From contig JAJEKV010000114.1 in the NCBI GenBank assembly GCA_021234155.1, forward strand, positions 1,255,654 to 1,319,653: a stretch of 64,000 nt of DNA. The letters run 5' to 3'. This document shows, in pieces, positions 56,380 to 64,000 of the stretch (within the stretch, counting starts at the first letter, position 1; each line of letters starts with the position of its first letter). This stretch comes from Isoetes taiwanensis (taxonomy: Eukaryota > Streptophyta > Lycopodiopsida > Isoetales > Isoetaceae). The translations under genes were made by a program, and so were the position numbers. The notes under the pieces are model-generated. The model made no database searches. It was not told where the DNA came from and saw only the letters and a program-made list of their open reading frames with translations.

Positions 56380-56844
56380 ATGGCTCCTTTTTCCTACCAC
56401 ACACCCATCTGGGACAATGTAACAGCTGAACCAAACAATTTAGGAGTGTTCCCTGAGATTGATCCAGCCACAGGTATTCCCATTCCTTATGGAGTGATCA
56501 GACCTGTGCAAGAAGTAAATACAGATGCAGAATGGGACAATGTCTTAATTAATGAAGAACCTCTTCCACGCTCAAATTTACTCAGTGCACATGCATATCT
56601 GAGACAGTGCATAATAGAGGGTAAGAATTTTGACACAAGCTTCCCTGATTCCGAAAAAGAACTCTTCAAAGAAGACATGAACCATGAGCACCATGCAATG
56701 TGCTGCTTTCTTGGACAAAAAACTTATCAGGAAAAACTAATTGCTCTCCGACGAGCGGATATGTCGGGACACAAAGGCTCTTTGGGCCCAGAATTTTTCA
56801 AGGGAATGCATACAGATGCTACATATACACTACTTCTTATGTAA
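56380..56844 (+). CDS. antisense ORF in the 3' region of the gypsy element
   Basis: A 154-residue frame opposite to pol: MAPFSYHTPIWDNVTAEPNN, LGVFPEIDPATGIPIPYGVI, SNLLSAHAYLRQCIIEGKNF, SFPDSEKELFKEDMNHEHHA. It ends at a TAA that overlaps a possible donor (gtaagc at 56839). Antisense ORFs between integrase and the 3' LTR are known in Tat-branch elements such as Grande (gene23). I see no sequence motif to compare, so the link is positional. It may be one exon of a longer spliced frame. Confidence 0.5.
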   Translation: MAPFSYHTPIWDNVTAEPNNLGVFPEIDPATGIPIPYGVIRPVQEVNTDAEWDNVLINEEPLPRSNLLSAHAYLRQCIIEGKNFDTSFPDSEKELFKEDMNHEHHAMCCFLGQKTYQEKLIALRRADMSGHKGSLGPEFFKGMHTDATYTLLLM

Positions 56845-57939
56845 GCACCACCATGAGCTGACGGATGCTTCGGGCTTGACGGATATAGGCAATTATTTTA
56901 CTCTCACAGATGCTAGCAGATAACTATGGCTCTCCTGATGCTTCTTATGATAAAAAGAAATGCATTTTAAACTTCTCAAAGAGAACCTTTGGGATGAAGA
57001 ACACTATGTATTTGGCACCATGAAAAGCTTTTTACCGGTTCAATAGTCTTTTGGATGCTTTCTGATGCCTTTGATCCTTCAAACAGGATACCTACCATTC
57101 ATTCAGGCAAACCCATAGCATTGGGGCTTGATGAAAAGATCTAGCCTTTTAAAGACTCATCCTAAATGTAACATGTGTAATGTTTTTATTTTGATCAATG
57201 AAAAATCTCGGTCTTCTTTTTTTTGAAACTTGTCTAATGTGGAGCATGGCTTTACTTCAAAAGAATACACATTAGTCAACCTCAAAGAAAAATTATCTTG
57301 ATGGCACGCTTATAAGAGATTTCAATACAACCACACTAGCAAACTCCTAAGTAAGAATTACAACTAGAAACCAATTCAAATCCAAAGAACATAAGCTGTC
57401 AAATATGCAAATCTATTCAAAAGAAATTTAAAGTTTCAACTAATTAGCCTAATTTAAGCCAAAATAGATAATTATGTGGAAGCAAATAGGCTCAAGCATG
57501 CATCTTTGAGCCAATATCTCTTAAGATGCTTTGAATGTTAATAGGATTTGGCAGCTCTAAACCTGTATTAAGATCAATCAGCCTATAAGATGAGCAGCCC
57601 GACCTCTCCTAGAATCGATAAGGACCTTCCCAAGGATTTTCAAATTTAGATAGCTTACCTTCATTTGCGACATTCCATTTTGAGCACCGGCTCTAATGGA
57701 GAAAAATTTATCTTGAGCTTGTGAGCTGCCTTAAAAGCTCTTGCCTCTAGCTTTCTTAAGTAGATTGAGATTTTCTCGCATCAAATCTATCCTCATCCAA
57801 TTTTAGCAAAACTTCATACACGTGTTTTTAATGCTTGAAGAAACTCCGAGGTCCAATTTGAGTGCCATCCTCAATGAGGGAATTTCCAACTCAACGCAGG
57901 AATAAGCGCTTCAACTCCATAAACCAAACCGAAAGGAGA

Positions 57940-58835
57940 AGCATTAGTAGCGACTTTTAGCTTTGATTCTATGAGCCCAAAGGGCATCATATAATTTCAA
58001 ATGCCAATCTTTTGGTTTTGGCAAAACTGTCTTCGCAAAATACCCTTAAGCACTTTGTTAGTAGACTTCGGCTTGGCCATTTCCTTGAGGATAATAGGGC
58101 TGAGCTTTTCACATGCCTGATTTTGAGACTTGAGACGAGAAAATTAATAACCTCATTAATAAAAGTAGAGCCTCTATCAGTCAAAATTTTAAAAGGGATG
58201 CCAAACCTAGAGCAAATGTTTTCATGTAAAAATCTGGCAGTGGTATATGCATTTGCTTTTCTCAAAGGTGCTGCTTCTGACCATTTGGTAAATAGATCTG
58301 TGGCTACAACAATGTATTCATGCTGGGCTGAAGATGGGGGATTTATAGGGCCAACATAATCTAGTCCCCAAACTTGAAATGGACCTGGGGACACAATTCC
58401 AGTAAGAGGGGCAGGATGCAAAATTTTCTTACCAAATATTTGGCATTGGTGACAAGTTTTTATGACATGATAACAATCTCTAAATAGATGAGGCCAGAAA
58501 TATCCAGACCTTAATATCTTCTTGGCAGTTGTGTCTGCTGCAAAATGACCACCACAAACACCTTTATGATTCTCAGCAAGTACCAGGGCAGCCTCATCTT
58601 CATCAACACACCTTAGAAGAACACCATCCCTGTTTACCTTGCACAAAATATCTCCAACCAAAGAGTAAGTCAAACATTTTAGTCTAAACTTGTAAGCTTG
58701 GCTTTTAGAAAATTCAGGAGGTATCTCTTGATATTGGAGGAATCTTCTAATAGGTTGCTGCCAACCTTGAGCTGGCATAGTTGACACGGTCTGCTCATTT
58801 ACAACAAGGTTAGTCATTTCTTCTTCTTGTACCAC
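57940..58835 (-). CDS. gypsy integrase
   Basis: The 282-residue open part (58835-57987) has a zinc-binding HHCC domain (ENHKGVCGGHFAADTTAKKI, then KTCHQC). It then has the catalytic core with the first Asp in WGLDYVGPIN and the second in ILTDRGSTF. The third acidic residue region (PQGNGQAE) is present but in a shifted frame from about 58085. After that the frame is broken. It integrates the cDNA copy into the chromosome. No chromodomain is visible. Confidence 0.8.
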
Positions 58836-58845
58836 CTCCTCATGT

Positions 58846-59259
58846 TCAAAGTAGGCAGCGGTGGTATAAACTCGGGTTGTTCAATACATGAATAACCTTT
58901 ACCTTTAAATCATAAGATTGAAGCCTACAAGCCCACCTATGAAGCTTAGGTTTTTCTAATTTCTTACCATACAAAAAAGGCATGGGGTTCTGCTGCATGT
59001 AGATGGTGGCTTGGGATTTTTGTAAAGATGACCACATCTCTCGATCAAAAGATGAGGCAAAGCGGCGACCTCCTTTCTATCTTAGCATACTTCTCTTAGG
59101 TTTGAGACCATTGTTTGCTTGCAAAAGCAATAGGGTGTCTATCTGCAAAATGGCAACTCCAGCCAGCCTTTTAGTGATAGTTATGTAAACTTTAAATGGT
59201 AAGGAAAGGTCTGGAGTTTTTAAAAGTGTAGAATGGCAAATGGCCTCTATGATCTGCAA
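58846..59259 (-). pseudogene. degenerate gypsy RNase H (after RT)
   Basis: Pieces TPDLSLPFKVYITITKRLAG (59259 onward) and KLEKPKLHRWACRLQSYDLK (to 58846) match the RNase H that normally follows RT in gypsy elements. The first catalytic Asp (usually Y.DAS) is replaced (YITIT), and the middle is frame-shifted. A dead first RNase H is what Tat-branch elements show. Confidence 0.65.
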
Positions 59260-59459
59260 AAAAGCTTTTCACACTCATCAGTCAAACAACGAGGCCTATA
59301 TTTACTTTCTCTTTTACTAACTTGGCCTACTCTAGTCAACTTAGAGATAGGACTAATAAGGTGAGAGAAATTAGGCACATACACTCTTAAGAAAGAGGTC
59401 ATTCCCATAAATCCCTTGACTTCTTTAATTGTCACAGGTGTTTGAAGCTTTTTTAAAGC

Positions 59460-60446
59460 TATGATCTTCTCTTGACTACTTGAAGGCCTTTAGCGAGAAA
59501 CCTCATGGCCTAAAGAGCTGGCCTTTGGATGCCAAAAAGATGCACTTCTTTGGGTTTAGATTAACTCGGTTTATGCACAATGTAAATATTCTTGTTAGCT
59601 CTGAAATATGATCACTTGTATCGATTACCTAAGCATAAATCATCGGATAAACTCACGAATTGCTTTCAGGGTCATGTTTGCAAAGACAGTATCCATGGCT
59701 CTCTGAAATGTGGCAGGGGCATTCATTAAGCCAAAAGGCATCCTTTTCATTGCATAAGTTCCCCATGGAGTAATGAAGGATGTCTTAGACTGATCTTCCT
59801 TTTTGATGCTAATCTGATTAAAACCAGAGAAACCATCCAAAAATGAGTACATAGACTTACCAGCCACTGCATAAAGGATTTCTTCCAAAAAAGGCAAAGG
59901 GTAACAATCTTTAACAGTAGCTTTATTTAGATCTCTATAATCCACACATATTCTTAAGGAACCATTCTTTTTTAGAACTGGAACAATACAAGAAACCCAA
60001 GAGGGGTTCACAATGTCAACTATCAATCCTGATTCCTGCATTTTAAACAGCTCTTGTTTGATAAGATCCAAAAGTGAAGAATTAATTCTTCTCAACTTCT
60101 GCATAACAGGTTTGGCATCTTCTCGAACCTTAATTTCAAACTCACAAATTTTTTTATCAACCCCTTTCAGTTCTGAATACTCCCAAGCAAAAACATCCAC
60201 CCAATCCTCAAATAACTCAACCATTTTACCTTGATCACCTTCATTATATAAGTCTCCCATATGCAGGGTCCTAGATATACCTCCTTTATGCACTTCAAGC
60301 TCTTTAAGTGATTCCTCTTGTGCTAGGTTGATAGTTAAGATGGGATGGAATTGGGAAAGCTCCTCTTCATCTAAGACATCCTCTTGAATAGCTCCTTCAG
60401 ACAAATACTCCATAAGGGTTTTTTCACAATGAGAGTGCGACTTCAA
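59460..60446 (-). CDS. gypsy reverse transcriptase
   Basis: The open part 60446-59640 reads through an acidic linker to the fingers/palm: KLRRINSSLLDLIKQELFKM, IVPVLKKNGSLRICVDYRDL, YSFLDGFSGFNQISIKKEDQ, PFGLMNAPATFQRAMD. The YLDD box region follows directly but is shifted by one base (gtttatccgatgattta). Further RT pieces (LTRIFTLCINRVNLNPKKCI, then KGFMGMTSFLRVYVPNF at 59435) continue in changing frames. It copies element RNA to DNA. Confidence 0.85.
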
Positions 60447-60496
60447 AATTTTTTAGATCTAGGAATATGTAAAATCTCCCAATGATCAAAAAAAAG

Positions 60497-60826
60497 TTAA
60501 TAATTCTCGGCTTGAGCACTCAGATCCTCCATGTCTTGATGTTTAGTTCGATATTCTCCCAAGATTTGTCTACAAACAAGTTGTGAGTCTCCATAAATAA
60601 CAATATGAGAAATACTCATACACCTTGCTTCTTGTAAACCTGCAATGAGGGGCTTTGTATTCTGCTGCATTAGAAGAAATATTAGGGTGAATTCTCCTAT
60701 CTTAGTCATCAACTTAAAATCTGCATCCTTCAAAATAGCGGCCAGAAGAAGCAATCCCAGTTTTTTGACATACCTCCATCAAACCCGAGATAGGCTTTTT
60801 GCCTTCCGATCGGGAGATTCAACATG
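60497..60826 (-). pseudogene. additional RNase H domain located before RT
   Basis: In order on the minus strand: KAYLGFDGGMSKN (first catalytic Asp), SSNAAEYKA (catalytic Glu), SISHIVIYGDSQLVCRQILG (second Asp) and EYRTKHQDMEDLSAQAENY. Shortly after, in another frame, comes HIPRSKN, the usual end of the fold. The pattern is that of the archaeal/plant-type RNase H (aRNH). The parts lie in two or three frames, so the domain is broken or miscalled. It sits between protease and RT, 50 bp before the RT frame. Confidence 0.7.
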
Positions 60827-60829
60827 CAT

Positions 60830-61430
60830 GTAAGCAAAGTTGACAACCTCTTCATGTATACTAGCATCGGGGCCTAAATTGTAAACACCCGGATCTTCTT
60901 CACGTAGTATGTCCACATCTATGAACCTAATGTTAGCGGATGGATCGGTTTTGTTTGCGGTTTGACGAAGTTGCTCCATTGGAAATGGTGCAAGTGCCTT
61001 CGGGCCATACAGTCTGGCATCCACTTATTTTCATCCATCTCCTTCCTAATAATAGATCATAGATATTAGCTTGATTAACATTTTCAAAATCAACAACCAC
61101 AAATGTGGCCAGGCACAATGATTCCCCACAGTATTCCGCGAGATACATTTCTTACTATTCCCTTAGGCACAACTTTAGCATTTGAAAAAGATTTTAGAAC
61201 AATGGAAGTATTATCTTCTACCTTGAGATCCAATTGCCTTCATAACATGATAAGGCATAACATTAAGAGAAGAACCTCCATCCAAAAAACTTTGTCTAGA
61301 TGGGAAGTTCCTATAGTAGCACTACAAGTAAAAGCACACGGATCTTCGGTTTTTCTCGGGCAAAGCCACGAGAAATATTGTTGCGGGTTTTGGCGAAAGA
61401 ACCTCTTCAATATCACGGAGTGCTTTTGAT
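60830..61430 (-). pseudogene. gypsy aspartic protease region
   Basis: Frame 61148-60933 reads LATFVVVDFENVNQANIYDL and LLGRRWMK, the conserved end of plant gypsy proteases (YDLLLGR.W). Sense then continues in another frame (MDARLYGPKALAPFPMEQLR). The D(T/S)G active-site segment should lie near 61.2-61.4 kb but is not clear. Confidence 0.55.
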
Positions 61431-61779
61431 CAACTTTTCCACGTATGATGGTGCAATTCTCAGCAGAGTTAATAAATCCACAGTAACCTTAGAATTTTTC
61501 ATAAGTAATTCAAATTCATCCAACTCAGAATCTTTCTGTTTATACCTTTGAGCAGGAGGAGGAGCTATATTCTGAGGATCTGATTGAAATGTTACCTTAT
61601 GAGGTGGAACGAACACGTAGATGCATTTGGATGAGCTCGGCATTATGCGCACAACCATAACATCTTGCTCTTCCTGTTCTCCTGCACAAGTCTCAATAAA
61701 ACTTATATTTGACATTTGTTTACCTTTATCTTGTTTTTCAAAATAAGCCTTAACACTGCAATACTTCTCCTCATGACCT

Positions 61780-62825
61780 ATTTCCTTGCAAAAGAGCAAA
61801 CGGGACATTCTCTACCAAAGTGACCTCTTCTATGACACTTAGGACATTGCCTTGCAAAACACCGCTTTCGGCTCTATGGTAAGGTTTACCACGGTTTGTG
61901 CATTCAGGAGGTGGGGCATCTTTTCTTGTTTTTTAATTCAATAAAGTTGTTTGGTAACTTCCAAAGTGCCTCGATTACCCTTGATCTCGATTTCATCTCT
62001 ACGAAACATGAGGATCCAATTCTTCACCTTGGACTTCTTCTTCTCTTTTTGTCTTTGCATAAACAGGGGCGGCATTAGCAAAATGTAAATCATGTTCAGT
62101 TCCATGATGAGGAGGATAAAATGGATCTCGATCTCTTCATCGGGAAGATAGCTTAATAGTTACTCGCGGATCTCTACGACCTTTACAAATGTTTTATGGA
62201 TAGAATCCAACTCACCAAATTTTTGTAATTTTAATAACTTCCTATAGATCCTAGGTCTAGACATCAAACCTCGATAAAAAGGAAGCAACTAGGTGCAATG
62301 TTGGATGAGTAACGATTCTGTTACACACTAGCAAATAAGAATTAAATCTCTCCACATCTTTGCTTTACACTCTCACGGTGTCTAATGGAAAATGAGTTGA
62401 GTTCAAAGACAAGATCCCGGGGTGAAGTAGCCTTACCAAACCTTGATAGAAACTTGTGTTCCAATTCATCCCCTTTGGTACCTATAGGCGACTCAAAATC
62501 GAGCCCAAGATCTCGCCTCATCACCCTTCATGCATTTGATGAATTACGCAAACACGGAACCCTTCTTTCTCCCATGTTCTTCATAATAGTCTTCAAAGTT
62601 TTTTAGAAAATGGTTGGCATTCATGGAAGAATCATAGCAAGGGGGAAACAGTATAGTCAACTCAAAATGATAAGGTCTTGATGGAGGAAACGGTGGCGGG
62701 TTGATCCGGTTCAAAAGTTTATGAATTTGTGAAGAAGAGGGCCTGAGGAAATATTTGTAATATTTGTAGGCCCGATAGAGAGGAGCCGGGTGGAGGAATA
62801 GGCAAGTTGGGGGTATTTGTAGCAT
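61780..62825 (-). pseudogene. gypsy gag with zinc knuckle
   Basis: Pieces: PYHFELTILFPPCYDSSMNA and HFLKNFEDYYEEHGRKKGS (to 62544), then GDELEHKFLSRFGKATSPRD and FSIRHRESVKQ (to 62342), typical of the retrotransposon gag domain. A CCHC knuckle, CPKCHRRGHFGREC, is coded at about 61850-61810, followed by a 131-residue acidic linker (61808-61413). Frames change several times. Confidence 0.65.
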
Positions 62826-62949
62826 TAGTGGTAGATCTGGTAGCCACTCTCATGCTTACTCCTACCAAATCTGGTTGATTTGTCTCCTCGTGGTTCAGCG
62901 AGACTCAAAATCTTCCTTGGTGCCATTGAGTTCAATTTCCGGTAAAAAT

Positions 62950-62965
62950 CTCGGTAGGACCTCCA
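62950..62965 (-). other. primer-binding site of the gypsy element
   Basis: The minus strand reads TGGAGGTCCTACCGAG starting four bases after the 5' LTR. It begins TGG and would pair with a tRNA ending CTCGGTAGGACCTCCA. I do not assign the tRNA. Confidence 0.5.
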
Positions 62966-62968
62966 AAA

Positions 62969-64000
62969 AGTTAGCCTAAAACACGGAATTTTAGCCTAAC
63001 CTCAAAGGAAGTGTAAACAAACTGGTCGGGACCTCCAGATCACTTAGGGTGATCAATCCTTAATCATATAAAGCAAAAAGAACTCAATTTCAAATGCTTG
63101 GTTTTGTCAAAATCACTACACACCCCCGGCGAAAAAAAGCTGTCCGAACAAAAATCAATCTTGCAGTCACACCCTTTAAGATTTTTGAGTTTTGGTTTTG
63201 GTATGAGTTATAGACAAGTAGAGGGAACTACTTGGTGAAAGTCCAATCTCGATTTGGATAGGGGAAGACCAAGAAAATCAATGTCAAAGTTCAGTCAAAA
63301 ATTGGTCAATGCCAAAACAGAGAGCCAAAATTTGCAAATGGAGTTTGGTGATGAATTTTGAGTTGGAATTTGTATAAACAGCTTCAAAATAAACTCTAGA
63401 TCATGTGCATAAGGTTTTCTTGACAAGCAAACACTATGATATTTACTGGGATGGGCCAAAGTCTCGATTTCTGTCACAGTTTATGACAGTTATGGAAAAA
63501 ACTATTTTTTCTTTGTTTTCTTTACATATAAGCAATACTCAAACCTTTTAAAGAATGGGACACGACTATTTAATTTGGATTCTACTTTAAATATCTGGTT
63601 TCTATTAGTTTAGACAGGCAGAACAACTTGAAACAAAAGAAGATGGAAATACTATTTGTCCAGGCAATGAATATGCATTCAAATCATAAGATATCCGCAG
63701 GAGTTTAGAATTCTCCAAGTAATACCGGGGATAATGCTTGAGAACAGATCCCAAGGTATTGTCAACTTCTGAAAACCCAAAAATTATCAGAAAGAGAAAA
63801 TAATAAGATAATTTGAGTAGCAGTAGGAGTTTTGATGTCAAATAAGTCACAACAGAGTCGGTCTTCAATCAAAATCTGATCAATCTTCAATCTCGAAAGG
63901 ATTAGCGAATTTGAGGTAGAAACGAGATCAAGAGAATATCAGAATATAAAATCGCCCGGATCCGCAGAGGTATATCTCCAGGGGGGTCATTAAATGATCT
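62969..64000 (-). repeat. 5' LTR, truncated by the window end
   Basis: Aligns to 53184-54209. The inner end reads AGTTAGCC where the other LTR has TGTTAGCC, a change of one base at the LTR terminus. Confidence 0.85.

Larger units (their letters stand above)
53184..64000 (-). mobile_element. Ty3/gypsy LTR retrotransposon, 5' LTR cut by window end
   Basis: Direct repeats of at least 1.03 kb at 53184 and 62969 flank a pol region on the minus strand. Order in transcription direction: gag, protease, RNase H, RT, degenerate RNase H, integrase, then about 3 kb with an antisense frame. Two RNase H domains, no chromodomain and an antisense ORF after integrase fit the Tat branch of plant gypsy elements. 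The position of the extra RNase H is unusual. Length within the window is 10.8 kb. The coding part has many shifts, some perhaps sequencing artefacts. Confidence 0.85.

Overview
The window is nuclear DNA of a land plant with a large, repeat-rich genome. Evidence: a PLS-class pentatricopeptide-repeat (PPR) gene, an 11S-globulin-like two-cupin gene with five exons, a plant-type CDPK/PEPRK-family kinase gene with GT-AG introns, and plant transposon families (tRNA-iMet-primed LTRs, Ty3/gypsy with a second RNase H, a PIF/Tourist-type MITE, Helitrons, L1-type LINE debris). The wording of the PPR repeats looks fern-like to me. Species is not determinable; a fern or another non-flowering vascular plant is an inference.

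Layout. 1-0.93 kb: 3' part of a PPR gene. 2.3-4.9 kb: relic LTR with a decayed tRNA-Met primer site, followed by a broken hydrophilic frame. 6.27-8.46 kb (minus): cupin gene; all five exons join in frame, but a 73-bp tandem duplication has copied the acceptor of intron 2. 8.6-11.75 kb: fold-back repeat, a segmental duplication one copy of which carries a MITE, a GC-rich island and a minisatellite. 11.8-15.6 kb: GC-rich DNA with weak frames, CCCTAA repeats and (CCT)n. 15.7-17.0 kb (minus): unrecognised gene with a 412-bp tandem duplication. 19.6-20.3 kb: short leucine-rich-repeat exons. 22.2-22.8 kb: small Helitron.

22.8-29.1 kb: a cluster of unfamiliar, partly broken genes (one with a DGQHS motif, one with a short transposase-associated domain, one Cys-containing) tied together by about 20 copies of an imperfect palindrome, CACGCCTGGCGTG. 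29.2-30.1 kb: two LINE fragments in opposite orientation. 31.5-33.9 kb: kinase gene with a duplicated ACGTGGC-containing promoter segment; it and the cupin gene are the best host genes here. 34-39 kb: repeats and a second, minus-strand copy of the relic LTR. 39.6-47 kb: an unrecognised plus-strand gene, a 48-bp minisatellite field and a decayed minus-strand transposase-like gene. 48-50.2 kb: small exon-like frames and a LINE poly(A) end. 50.38-51.93 kb: Helitron containing about 1.3 kb of almost pure purine.

53.18 kb to the window edge: one Ty3/gypsy element on the minus strand, with its 3' LTR at 53.18 kb and its 5' LTR running off the end. Domain order is gag, protease, RNase H, RT, degenerate RNase H, integrase, then a long 3' region holding an antisense reading frame. 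The extra RNase H lies before RT. The mismatches between the two LTRs fall mostly at CAG/CTG triplets, which points to a systematic base-calling artefact at CHG sites. Many frameshifts called here as decay may therefore not be real.
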